From positions 1 to 64,000 of the forward strand of contig JAHEWK010000043.1 of NCBI GenBank assembly GCA_020740775.1: a stretch of 64,000 bases of DNA, in the 5' to 3' direction. Under the pieces are notes generated by a model, which was not told the origin of the DNA, did not search any database, and saw only the letters and a list, made by a program, of their open reading frames with translations. Below, piece after piece: positions 30,643 to 40,577 of the stretch (within the stretch, counting starts at the first letter, position 1; each line of letters starts with the position of its first letter). The stretch is from Ilyonectria destructans (Eukaryota; Ascomycota; Sordariomycetes; Hypocreales; Nectriaceae). The position numbers and the translations under genes were made by a program.

Positions 30643-33474
30643 CCCGTTGGCATTGTGGGGCAAGCCGCCTGCCAACCTCGTCCCGAGGTTGGTCCGGAAA
30701 ACCTGTGTCAGCCCGGTTATTCTGTGTCAAGATTTTTTGCCTCACCTTTACCAAAGAGAGCCCAAAAATACACCCAAATTGACGTTTTTTAAGTCATCCA
30801 CGCGCACTATCAAAATGCCTCCTAGACGCACCGATTCTAGGGTTAAACTGCCGCCAAAGAACACTCCGGATAAATTACGGGCCGAGTTGAGAAAGGATGT
30901 GCTTGCAACACTCAATCCAAATGTGCCCTACAACACCAGAAGGGCAGCAAAAGTTGCCTCATCACAACCCACTATTCGTGCCCTGGCGACTCAATTCAAC
31001 ACATCTAGAGAGACCATTCGAAGGATCATTAATACCTCTTCAACATCTTTCAGTCCCCCCTCACGCCGTGGTCGCCCCGCGCTTCTGACCGCCGCTGAAG
31101 ATGCTGCCCTTGTTGCCTTCATCGTGTGGCTGGAAAAGTCCGGCTTTCCAGCTGAAAAGTCACAAGTTGAAGACACAGCCCTAGGGTTCCTACATTCTAG
31201 GGGTGTTGACAAGGCTCAGATGTCAAAGCATTGGTATCCTGACTTCCGGTCTCGTCATCCAGAGCTTCGAAAGTCATACCTTAAGGCCGTGGATAAGGCA
31301 CGCAAAGCATTCGAAGCTTCTGACGTTGATGACATCGAGAAATTCTTCTCAAGTCTTCAGGATGTTATCCTCAACCATAATATTGGCCCTTCTGAGTGCT
31401 GGAATGAAGATGAATGTGGTATTCGTATTGGATGCCTTCGAGAACGTATTCAGGTCCTTGTGGTCCGCACCACACGATCCCAACGCCCTGAAGTCATTGA
31501 TCCTTCGAACCGTGAGTCCTGCACACAAATTGGGGCTGCGAATGCCATCGGAATAACTATCCCTCCTTGGCTCATCTTCAAGGCCTTGCCAACTGAGTCC
31601 TGGTCTGGGATTGATCCTATTCCAGGCATGAGGTTCGCACAGTCAGACACCGGCTTCAGCAATAAGACTATCACGTTCGAATGGCTTCATTCCTTTAATA
31701 CATTTTCCTGGCTTTCTTCTGCTAAGGCTCAGCAGAAAGGGATCTCTCTGAGGGACTGGTTCGGCTGTGATGAGTGGCTTCGTGATACCATCTACCCACA
31801 CAACAGATTGACAGCACCACCAACGATCCATCAAGAAAAGGATAAAATCTATCGCCTTCTCATCATCGACGGCTTCTCCGGTCACCTAGGGTTCGAGGCA
31901 ATTGAATATTGTATTCAATTTGACATCATCATCTGCATCCTGCCGTCACATTCAACACACCTTACGCAGCCCCTTGATGTTGGGGGTTTTCAGCCCTTGA
32001 AAAATGCACATCAAAAAGAACTACGGAAATCTATTCGGGAAGGCAACCTAGCATTTAACCGCCTACAGTTCGCAACTGCTTTTAAGGCAGTCTACCTAGC
32101 CGGCTTCACAAAGCATAACATCATCTCAGGGTTCGAAAAGACCGGCATTTGGCCCACATCTGCTAAGCCTGTGATCGAACGCATCATCACCAAGCAGCGG
32201 CAACAGCGAAAGGCGATCCATCCCTCCGTTTTACAGCGGCTGCCCGTGGAAACTCGATTTCAGGATGCTCAGGATCAGATAGAACGTATCTATCAGCGCT
32301 ACCAGGAGGTCATGAGCTCACCCACCTTGGAAGCTATCACCAACGTCAGCAACGTTATTGCTGAGGCCGCCCTGATGCACCGAGAACGTGAGGCCTTCTC
32401 AGCAGACCGGTTAAGTCTAATAGAGAGATATGGCAAGAGGAGGAAAACTGGTCAACGGGTAAGGCCGAGCGGTGATTTCATCACAAGTGTTGGATTTCCT
32501 GATATTCAGGCTCAACACAATGCAACCTTAGCAGCCGCAGAGGTCAAGGCACAACGCTCACAACTGCGATCAACTCGGGCGATCATTATCCAAGAGATCA
32601 CGGCCCTCAAGGCTCGATGGAGAGAAGAAAATGACTCCCGCCGAGCTCAAGGCCACCCTAAGCTAACATGGAATCAGTGGCTTGATGAGACCGACAACCG
32701 AGCCCAATACCTAAGCCTCGAGGCTCAAAGGAAGGAACATGCCGATATTTTATCTCAGAGACCAAAGAAGTCATTTTCTGAAGCCCGACAACGAGCCTGT
32801 CAGGCCGCAAGACCGATCATTGCGATGGATCAGAGTGCCTGGCCGGACAGCGACGATGAGGTCGAATTCCGAGGTGTTGGACCCTTCCAAGATGATGATG
32901 ATGATGATATTGAGCTCGAAGGCCTTAAAGATCTAGGCGGGGACCATCTTCCAGATATAGAAACGCCGCCAGGGATAACCTCATCACCGCCCTTGGACCC
33001 CTTGGATCCAGCCTCTGACCCGGTCGATGATAGCATCACAACACCACAACTACCCGTTGAAACACCAAGGATATCAGGTTATCAGCGTGTCAAGAACGTC
33101 CTGAGGGAATTCCGGGAGCAACAGGCAGCTGAGGGTGCGAGGGCAAATACATATTCAACGGGGTCATGACGAGTGGCTCAACTAGGCCCCTTGGACCGGG
33201 CGGATCAATTGAGGCCAAAAATGCGATTTCTACTATTTCCTTTGAATAGCTTCATTTTCAGCATTTTCGGGGCTTTCGAATGAGCCCTCGCATCGCCCAA
33301 TTCCTATTATAATGACTGTGTCGCAAAGTCTGAAAGATCGCGATCGTGAAATGGTCCATTTTACAGCATTAAGGATCCCAAATTCAATGACACACATTTT
33401 CCGGGCTGACACAGGTTTTCCGGACCAACCTCGGGACGAGGTTGGCAGGCGGCTTGCCCCACAATGCCAACGGG
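30643..33474 (+). mobile_element. Intact Pogo-like element with perfect 74-bp TIRs
   Basis: The terminal repeats 30643-30716 and 33401-33474 are exact reverse complements as read, beginning CCCGTTGGCATTGTGGGGC. TA flanks both sides (30641-30642, 33475-33476). Within each repeat CCAACCTCGTCCCGAGGTTGG forms its own hairpin. The transposase frame inside is open, so this 2832-bp copy has everything expected of an autonomous element. Confidence 0.92.
30815..33169 (+). CDS. Pogo-like DDE transposase, intact, 784 residues
   Basis: The protein has an N-terminal helix-turn-helix (PTIRALATQFNTSRETIRRI, about 50-70) and a CENP-B-like region (SKHWYPDFRSRHPELRKSYL, about 145). The DDE core shows ECWNEDECGIRIG (about 200), RLLIIDGFSGHLG (about 350) and LPSHSTHLTQPLDVGGF (about 380). 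A long C-terminal extension is rich in charged helices and ends in an Asp tract and a Pro/Thr-rich tail. It is distant from the other transposases in the window. The longer open frame begins at 30572, but codons before 30815 come from the LTR and terminal repeat. MPPRRTDSR at 30815 is the sensible start. Confidence 0.9.
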   Translation: MPPRRTDSRVKLPPKNTPDKLRAELRKDVLATLNPNVPYNTRRAAKVASSQPTIRALATQFNTSRETIRRIINTSSTSFSPPSRRGRPALLTAAEDAALVAFIVWLEKSGFPAEKSQVEDTALGFLHSRGVDKAQMSKHWYPDFRSRHPELRKSYLKAVDKARKAFEASDVDDIEKFFSSLQDVILNHNIGPSECWNEDECGIRIGCLRERIQVLVVRTTRSQRPEVIDPSNRESCTQIGAANAIGITIPPWLIFKALPTESWSGIDPIPGMRFAQSDTGFSNKTITFEWLHSFNTFSWLSSAKAQQKGISLRDWFGCDEWLRDTIYPHNRLTAPPTIHQEKDKIYRLLIIDGFSGHLGFEAIEYCIQFDIIICILPSHSTHLTQPLDVGGFQPLKNAHQKELRKSIREGNLAFNRLQFATAFKAVYLAGFTKHNIISGFEKTGIWPTSAKPVIERIITKQRQQRKAIHPSVLQRLPVETRFQDAQDQIERIYQRYQEVMSSPTLEAITNVSNVIAEAALMHREREAFSADRLSLIERYGKRRKTGQRVRPSGDFITSVGFPDIQAQHNATLAAAEVKAQRSQLRSTRAIIIQEITALKARWREENDSRRAQGHPKLTWNQWLDETDNRAQYLSLEAQRKEHADILSQRPKKSFSEARQRACQAARPIIAMDQSAWPDSDDEVEFRGVGPFQDDDDDDIELEGLKDLGGDHLPDIETPPGITSSPPLDPLDPASDPVDDSITTPQLPVETPRISGYQRVKNVLREFREQQAAEGARANTYSTGS

Positions 33475-33476
33475 TA

Positions 33477-33959
33477 AAGATTGTCAGTTGCCTCAAGATA
33501 AGTTCGTCAGTTACCCTATATCGTGCTAGCGCCCCTCTTATTTCCCACCTATTAGAGTTCGTCGGTTGCCAACCGACGCAGCATATTGTGTCAGGGGCCT
33601 TACGGAGTACGCTAGGCATGTCACGCGCTGGGCGTGTCACGCGCCCGGCATAACAATCCCTCCTACCTTCCGCGATAATGCTACCCTATAGCACGGAGGA
33701 GGGATGAAGATATACGCTAAGCCAAAAGAGGCAACGTCCGTATTTTCTTTCCTATTCCAGTTAAAATGCGTGACTCTAATTGGCTACGAAGTGTATTATA
33801 TAATCGATAATTTATATCAAGCGGATTCAATCGAAGAGCTTTGGAAGATCAATTGTGTCCCCCCGGGCGGAATAAAATCAATCAATTGATTGATTGATAC
33901 GGAGACCTGAGCTCGACTTGATTGAAACTTGACTTCCTTGATTGGTATGGATTGATTGG
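33477..33959. other. Non-coding stretch with a probable LINE 3' stub
   Basis: TGTCCCCCCGGGCGGAATAAA near 33858-33877, followed by ATCAATCAATTGATTGATTG, resembles the ends at 6735-6780 and 24118-24145 but with a different tail repeat. GTCACGCGCTGGGCGTGTCACGCGC at about 33618 is a short repeat. No gene is visible. Confidence 0.4.
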
Positions 33960-34450
33960 AGGGCAGCGCTGTGGAAAATATCCTGGATGGTGAAGACGGA
34001 AAAAACACACGAGCACTTGTACTCCTTGACGTTGCATATGTGCCAAGGTTCCATACGAACATCGTCAGTGCTAGGAGACTTGCGGGGAAAGGGTTATGGC
34101 ATTGCGGAGTCGACAACACGCTTCGAGCAGGAACCTATGGGGATAACGATATCCTCTGTCGGCTTACCGACCACTACGACCTCGATGTAGTCGAATACAA
34201 GCCCATTTCCTGCCCCTACTTCTTGCTCCCGCAATCACCCATCTCAGTGTTCAACGCCTTCCAAAACGTATTCTCCTCTTTCCAAGCGGACGACGCCAAG
34301 CCAAAGCGACAGAAAACGGCGATCTCAAGGGTTCCACTTCCGCCTCGACAGGACACTGCCGAACTATGGCATCTTCGCGCTTGCCACGCAGGGCCACAAG
34401 CGCTAGAACAACTCGTCTTACAGACGAAGGGAGTGCGGATCAAGTGGTAA
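33959..34450 (+). pseudogene. Copia pol fragment (protease to pre-integrase)
   Basis: The frame reads ENILDGEDGKNTRALVLLDV and AYVPRFHTNIVSARRLAGKG, then DTAELWHLRACHAGPQALEQ and LVLQTKGVRIKW. This is the end of the Copia protease plus the GAG-pre-integrase zinc region with HLRACH. It parallels the intact Copia pol at 43700-44100 (LFDVAYCPDFPCNLVSLRKL, RWHLRLGHPGPQALERLV) but is clearly diverged. Nothing of the integrase, reverse transcriptase or LTRs remains next to it. Confidence 0.75.
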
Positions 34451-34563
34451 GTATGCTGACGAGCGCTACAAAACAGTGGCTGACCATAGCCCTAAGAAGT
34501 GTTCGCGAAGGGGCCAGATCTAACAAGGTCTAAGCGCTACCCCGTGGTGGGCGAAAAAAAAAA

Positions 34564-34833
34564 GCTTTTGCCAAGTTCGCCGATATCTTCTCAAGATTGA
34601 CATCTCAGCCAGCAAGTTTCGATCCCATATCGATCGAGGAATGGGGGAAGATCGTCTCGGCTCGAGTGGGTAGCGGATTTGAGGAAGACATCAAGCAAAT
34701 GATTGAATGGATTGCTGCGGCCCCGGTCGAGAAGGTCTAGTACGGCACAAGTGATGCATCTGAAGATTTATCATACGAGGACCTCGGCCTTAAAGCCTCA
34801 ACTTTTGAGGACTGGATTCGCAGGACGCAATAG
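34564..34833 (+). pseudogene. NmrA-like family C-terminal relic
   Basis: After an A-run the sequence reads FAKFADIFSRLTSQPASFDP, ISIEEWGKIVSARVGSGFEE and QMIEWIAAAPVEKV, then TAG (about 34738), then SYEDLGLKASTFEDWIRRTQ and TAG. The ending resembles NmrA-like NAD(P)-binding (isoflavone-reductase-like) proteins. The Rossmann-fold N-terminus is missing, and the piece lies directly behind the Copia fragment, so a retroelement-associated gene remnant or chance adjacency are both possible. Confidence 0.55.
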
Positions 34834-35070
34834 GAAGGACCGCCAACTGAGAGTCCATAAAGGTCGCACTATTTCAAGCTGATAGAAAGAGAAATGGAGC
34901 GCATATTGTACACATTTACTTCGTAATTCAAGTGAAACTGCAGTTTAAGCATAGAGATTAAGGAATGCCACACATGGCCTATGGGATCATGGCTTTGTGA
35001 TTTGCACTCGGCAGTCGCTCTCGACCAGGGTCCACAAGAGCTCCAGAGCTTCGCTCAGGAGCTCGCGCCC
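34834..35070. other. Short non-coding interval before a solo LTR
   Basis: I see nothing coding between the NmrA-like relic and the solo LTR. The last five bases (CGCCC) are the left copy of the LTR target duplication. Confidence 0.5.
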
Positions 35071-35264
35071 TGTCAGACAATTGGCTCCGCAGGGATCACA
35101 GTTGGCATCGCGTTAATTGATGAGAATTATCTAAGGAGCAAGTGCTCCACGAGAAGCGCACGGTTCCCGTGCAGCTCTTATACAATGAAAGCTTTGCCGG
35201 TTTAGGCAGTAGCAGCTGCCTGCTAGGCAGCTGCAGCCACTGTAGGCAGGCCGGACATGCGACA
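35071..35264 (+). mobile_element. Solo LTR (TGTCAGACAATTGG family), CGCCC duplication
   Basis: It is 194 bp, beginning TGTCAGACAATTGGCTCCGC and ending GGACATGCGACA, with CGCCC at 35066-35070 and 35265-35269. It is the reverse-orientation relative of 51607-51802. Both share GAGAATTATCT, the AGCTCTTATACA-type promoter block and GGCAGCTGCAGCCACTGTAG. Confidence 0.9.
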
Positions 35265-35390
35265 CGCCCCTTTCCTTGGTGTTTTTCTTTTCTTCCTTTC
35301 CTCTCCAGCCCCACGATACATACTGTACAGTACTCGTGTAGTCGCTCAGCTAGTTGCCAACACACTCAGTTGAGACCGTTACATACACAT

Positions 35391-35477
35391 ATGAAAGATT
35401 TTGCTTGTTTAGGCAGTCGTAGCTGCCTGCCGGGCAGCGATAGCCACTGGAGGCAGGTGAGTGGCCGGCCGGGCTGA
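35391..35477 (+). repeat. Diverged 3' half of the same LTR family
   Basis: GAAAGATTTTGCTTGTTTAGG, GCAGTCGTAGCTGCCTGCCGG and GCCACTGGAGGCAGGTGAG follow the order seen in the 3' half of the LTR at 35071-35264, ending CTGACA. The 5' half is not recognisable, so this is an older truncated copy lying next to the MFS gene. Confidence 0.6.
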
Positions 35478-35531
35478 CACAACAGGCGCGGACGTTCGCG
35501 CCTCTATTGGCTCCCGTGAATCAAACTGCTT

Positions 35532-37394
35532 TTATGCCATGGCAAGGTATCGTGCCGCAGTCCACTCTCTGCATCGTCGGCCCCAGATAATCATCGGCAC
35601 CGTGAGCAAGCTAACGGCAATGCAGAGACAGCCAGAAAGGGTACACATGTTATACAGGCCCATCTTCGCAATCCAGGGACTCAAACACATGGCAGTGAGA
35701 GTGCCAAAGGCGTTGCGGACAAACACGACACCGATGCTTGCATCACCAATTACCTACAGGACGTGCACGGTCATTAGTTTGTCCCCGGCGGCAGGGTATG
35801 ACGATCGAGATCTTTTACTTACATCTCTGTATGAGTCCATGAGATATACAACGCAAACATTGCCCAGGGCTGTGCTTCCAAAGCCAAAGATTCCCAAGCC
35901 AACAGCGGGGATATACCATGGCATGCCCTATATAACCTGTCAGCGGCCACATCTCGCAAGCCAAGAAGATTCGTGTAGCCTGCCTGTGAAACAGAGAGCC
36001 CAAACATGAAGTACCCAGCAGGTGTAATTAGAACAGTAGGCAGAGCAAGCCATAGACGCATCTCGGGCTCGTAAACTCCACCGTTTCGTCTCGCGAGCCA
36101 TTGAATACTGTAATCGGACAACTGCCCACCGAAGAAACCGCCTAGAATGGAGCCGATGAAGGTGGGAATGTTGAGGAGCCCCACACCTGAAGAGGAGAAG
36201 TTGTATGGAGGCAAAGTGAAGTATATCGCTTGCACATTTAGCAGGATGGCAAGCCAGGCAAGCTGTGACCCGTACACCAGGGCGACAAACGCAACTCCGG
36301 GAAAGGTAAAAAGAAGGATAAAGGGCCGATAGATATGTATGAAGAGCGCACTACTCCCACCACTAGCAGTGGTGAAGAGCGACATCCGTTGCCAATATGA
36401 TTTGAGTGGAATGTCGGCCAGCGTGTTGCTTTGTTCCATAGATAACGTGTCTGCGCCAGTGATTTTGCTTTTCCGGTCTTGCTCAACGCCATCAATGTCG
36501 TCCGGAATGTCACCTCGAACCATGGGTGTATATACGGTCTCCTCGTAGCAAAAAGCAAACAAGAGCAGTGTCACTCCAGCTAGAATAGAGCTCCACCACC
36601 ATATCCTAGATTCCAATACAACGTGTCAGCTTCGACATGTACACAGGAGGAGGAGAATGACATGGGGAGAGAGGAGGCAGGACGGAATGATCTCGCGTTT
36701 GCTTACCAGCGCCAGCCTTGTGAAGCGGCAGAGTAACCAGCTGCAACAGGCGCCAGGTAAGTACCGGTGCATATCATGATGGTGAGAATGTTTGTCCGCG
36801 AGCCGCGCTGGTGCACGAAGAACAAGTCGGCTATCGTCAGAGCGCAAATTGTCTCAGTGATTGAGCCTGCCAACCCGGAGACTATGTTGAACCCGTACAA
36901 GTCGCCAAGGGTCCGCATACGCGCCTGCCAGATGGTAGTCCCTACCATGATGACGATGCTGAGGAGATAAACGGGACGCCGACCGAACTTGAATGCAAAG
37001 GGGATGAACATGATACCGCCAATTGCTAAGCCAGCAGTGGAGACGGCAAAGGATTGATTGAGTTCTTCCCACGAAAAGCCAAGCTCTTCGTGGACTTGGC
37101 CATAGACAACCGTGCCAATATCGATGATGGCATAGACAATCAAAGCATAGAAGCAAACAAGGGCGAAATTGGCATTTTTTCGCGAGCGCGACCAGTTCAG
37201 CGGATCATTCGGGTCATCGCTCGGGACCGGTTGTAAAATGACCCGCCCGTGTTGTCGCTGGTCAGTGACTGTTCCACTGTAAGGCAATGGACAGGACGGT
37301 TTAGGAGGATGCCTCGCTTACGGTCTTCTAGCTGCACGGTGCCTGGCGGGAACGGCCTCGTGTCGGATCTCTCTATATCGACGCTGAGGGGCAT
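35532..37394 (-). CDS. MFS transporter (DHA1/HOL1-like), five exons
   Basis: This is a plasma-membrane proton-coupled transporter of the major facilitator superfamily; the substrate is unknown. Exons 37394-37322, 37268-36707, 36605-35984, 35927-35823 and 35753-35532 join to 527 codons with no phase conflict. Recognisable parts are PSDDPNDPLNWSRSRKN before helix 1, FKFGRRPVYLLSIVIM (loop 2-3), GSITETICALTIADLFFVHQRGSRTN, the central loop with FCYEETVYTP, LLNIPTFIGSILGGFFGGQL, IYF...Y segments, and VVYLMDSYRD then GDASIGVVFVRNAFG. The third intron is either GC-AG (GCAGGC...TATAG, 56 nt) or uses a weak GT nine bases earlier. Several LTR remnants lie just downstream. Confidence 0.85.
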
Positions 37395-37732
37395 GGCGAC
37401 GTGCTGGAAGATCTCCCGATGATGTTAGGTAAATAATGAGAACAATATAGTTGGGTTTGGCAACAGGACGGAGGCATTTCCTTATGACACTCCCGTTCAA
37501 AAGCGTGTAGACACGTGGTGGTATATATATTAATGCGCGGGATGACTCGTCTCTCCACGGGCTCTTGGACTCCACTTCCCTTACAGATGGGTCCGACCAT
37601 GTCTCGGGACTCCCCGGACTTCTGATGTTTTAGCGTGGCGGGAGGCTTATTCAGTCCTAGCGTAGGACGCACTGCGGATGTTGCGCGTTGTGGGGAAAGT
37701 GGGTATATGCGGGGACAAAGCAAGGACACTAC
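37395..37732. other. Upstream region of the MFS gene
   Basis: This is the presumed promoter of the minus-strand transporter, up to the end of a Pogo-like element at 37735. No further gene or repeat is recognised. Confidence 0.4.
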
Positions 37733-37983
37733 TAGGGGGGTCTCGTCATTTTATTTCAGCTCAACCCCCCGTTCGTCCCTCACGGGGGGTACGTTGACTA
37801 GCCAAATCGTCAGCGACTAGCCAAATTTAGGTACATCATTACACACCAAAATCTTGGTGTAGACGAGGTACCTTCATTATAGCGGTTACACGGGGTCAGT
37901 TGCATCAGTATGTTTTAAACGAAAAGTCGGGCTGGTGTAAGTGACTGACCAAAGTGTCATTTTCTTCATTTCTAGCATCATTT

Positions 37984-40236
37984 CTAGTCATATTCTTCGT
38001 CTTTTGGGATCAGGAACTCGCCTTGACTATCCTCAATTACATCTTCCGTAATAACCTCAATTCCATCAGCTTCCAAAGTCAACTGTTTCCTTCCAAGAGC
38101 CCGTTCCTGTGCATTGAGAATAGCAAAGTTAACCGCTTCTTGGACCACTTCGGGGTCGTAGTTTCTCGGCCAAGATACTGTTCCTTGCCATCTATCGTCA
38201 GCTATTCCTAGCTGCTGAAGCTGGCGATGAAGAGCATATTTCTGAGCAAGCCATTTGTTAGAAGCAAGGTGAGAACGCCGGTCAGTTTTGGACCACCAGT
38301 TGCTGCGTTTTAGCTGCAACTGGCACAGCGGCTTCCAGCCTCTTCTAGGGTTACTATATATAACTTCGACCCTCACAGCTGTGATACTAGGCCTCACATG
38401 TGACCTGATATCACGCATCCAACGGCGTAAAAAGAGACCTTCATCTTGGCTGTCTCTTCGTAAAATTCGCTTCTTCTCATCGGCCTGTGCAGCTTGTCGA
38501 TTGTATTCATCATTTAGGACTCGAAGCCTCGCATCGCCGACGCTAATTGGGCCGTATTTTGCTATGACTGACGTCTGTGTTTTGAGGGCTGACCGTCTCG
38601 TAGCCTTCTCTTTGAGACGATGTAGCTCCTGAGTGGCGGTAATACCATTCAAGGCCAGTGTGTTGCTAGCAGTGACTGCATGATCAAATACACGCATGAC
38701 TGACGGGGTCAACGGCACCCCTGATGTAATTGATGTGTGTATACGAAGCATCACGTAGTCCTGATATCTCTCAATGGTCTTCATTCGTAGCGGTGGTGTA
38801 GCTGCCTCTCCCCAGTCATATGCTTTTAACGGCACCCTTTGAGGAGTTACAGGGGTTATGAAGCTATTACAGCTCTGCTGTTGTGGTGTTGTGATCACTG
38901 ATGAAGAGCCAACTTCAACATAACCCGGGAGACTCTCAACAGAGATATCTGCGGTTAGTGATGACAGCGGATCCTTGAGGTTATCTAGGACCTTAGCTGG
39001 GTTGTGAGGAAACAGGCCGCATTTCTCCCAAGCAGAGATAATTGTGCTCTTCCGGAAGGTCCGTTCTCGTATCTCTTGGAGGTGATATAGGAAGTCGGTC
39101 TTATTGAAGTCATTGGCGCCGTCAGCAATTTCCCTGTAGAGGATATGTTGATACCACTACTTATATCCGTTGAAAAGACCAACATCGAGAGGCTGAAGGT
39201 AGTGTGTGAGATGTGGAGGCAGAGGGAACAGCTCGATGTTATGCTGACTGCAAAAATAGAAGATTTCATCCGTAAAGTGGCTCTCACAGCCATCCATAAG
39301 AAGGAGCCGCTTCTCTTCCGAGTTGGAAGGCCGTGTAAGTCGCTCAAAGTGCTTAGCCCACTCGAGAGCTAATACGTCATTAACATACCCCTTGCTGCTA
39401 GTTGTAATCGTAGTATCGTCAGTGAGGCGATTTTGGACCCATTTAACGGGAATATTAATACCGGGCATGATAATAAAGGGGGAAATAGAGGCACCAGCAG
39501 CTGAGATCGACTCAACCGCGGTCACAGAGACAGTGGTGTGTGCATCAGTTAGAATAGGCTGTTCAACCTCTCGAAAAGTCCACACAAAGGTGCCTTTCTG
39601 GAGATATCCGATCATAAAGCCCGTCTCATCGAAGTTCCATATATTCTCAACTTTGATGCCATTTTCACGCACAAATTCTTCAAAGGCGCAGAAGAAAGCC
39701 TCGATGTGGGCGCGGTCTTGCATCGCCTTCCGCTTCACATCTCGGGTCATAGACTGCTTCACGTAAAAGGTGCTTTTCCAGCGCTTCATGAAGCGCCTAG
39801 CCCAGCTATGTGAAGCTTTGCGTGAGTGGCCGGAAGCTCTTAGTATAGCATTCGCATTGTGTTGAAGAGATCGAAGTTGAATGTGGTGGCCCTGTGTGAC
39901 CCGGCGATGTGCCCAACACAGTACTGCCTGCTCCTGCGTGTCGGTCAAGAGAGTGTTATTCCCGCCATTTTTAGCGGTAGGCTTCGCTCCTTTAGTACGG
40001 CTCAGGAGTCTGTCATACGGGACCCTCAGGTCTCGCGATGCCGCAGCAACAGAGCGATAAAAACCTTCGTGGAAGAGCTCTGCTGCAGCAAGAGTGCGTT
40101 CCTCGAGGTTGCCGTTATTATGCCGCGAGAAGTAAGGCTTCCCGGTGCTGGGATTAATCCATCTTTGCACTGCAGATGCTCGAGGCTCTGGGCTACAAGA
40201 TGATGTACTCTGATCACAAATTGACGAAGAACTCAT
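37984..40236 (-). pseudogene. Pogo-like transposase with a single stop codon
   Basis: The 750-codon frame starts MSSSSICDQS at 40236. It contains a helix-turn-helix region (SVAAASRDLRVPYDRLLSRT), a CENP-B half (SHSWARRFMKRWKSTFYVKQ), and the DDE core with NIWNFDETGFMIGYL, LLLMDGCESHFTD and LPPHLTHYLQPLDVGLFNG. It continues into EIADGANDFNKTDFLYHLQE, SAWEKCGLFPHNPAKVL and a basic and acidic tail ending KDEEYD. One TAG at 39157-39159 separates GYK from WYQHIL, where TGG to TAG is likely, a CpA-to-TpA change on the other strand. Without that change the protein would be complete. Confidence 0.88.
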
Positions 40237-40352
40237 AATGTTATAGTGGTTTGAAGTTGTAGCGTTTTGGTAGATGCTACCAAATTGAGGATGTGACGAT
40301 GCGGGGTTGGTGTTGCAGATATGTCACAGCGCGGGGTTGTGCATACGCCTTG

Positions 40353-40536
40353 TGTTGGATCCGTTACGGTCAATTCAATCTGATGAATAGGGATCAATAC
40401 AGTGATGATGATGTTGATGATTGCTTTTTCTCGTCATCCGGATCGGCCGGAAGAGGGGTTATCATACCCCCCCTTCTGACTAAGGTCCGGATATCAATCT
40501 ATCAGAGGTTTCGTTATACAGGGTCGTATTCCAACA
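40353..40536 (-). repeat. Copia 3' LTR
   Basis: This is the 184-bp terminal repeat downstream of pol on the coding (minus) strand. It appears identical to 45738-45921, which implies insertion too recent for the two to diverge, or gene conversion. Confidence 0.95.
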
Positions 40537-40577
40537 TACCCCCCCAGCTTCAGCCGGATCGGCTGAAGCTGCCGTGA

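Noticed and set aside
30572..30814. Upstream extension of the 784-residue transposase
   Set aside because: These codons come from a solo LTR end and the element's terminal repeat.
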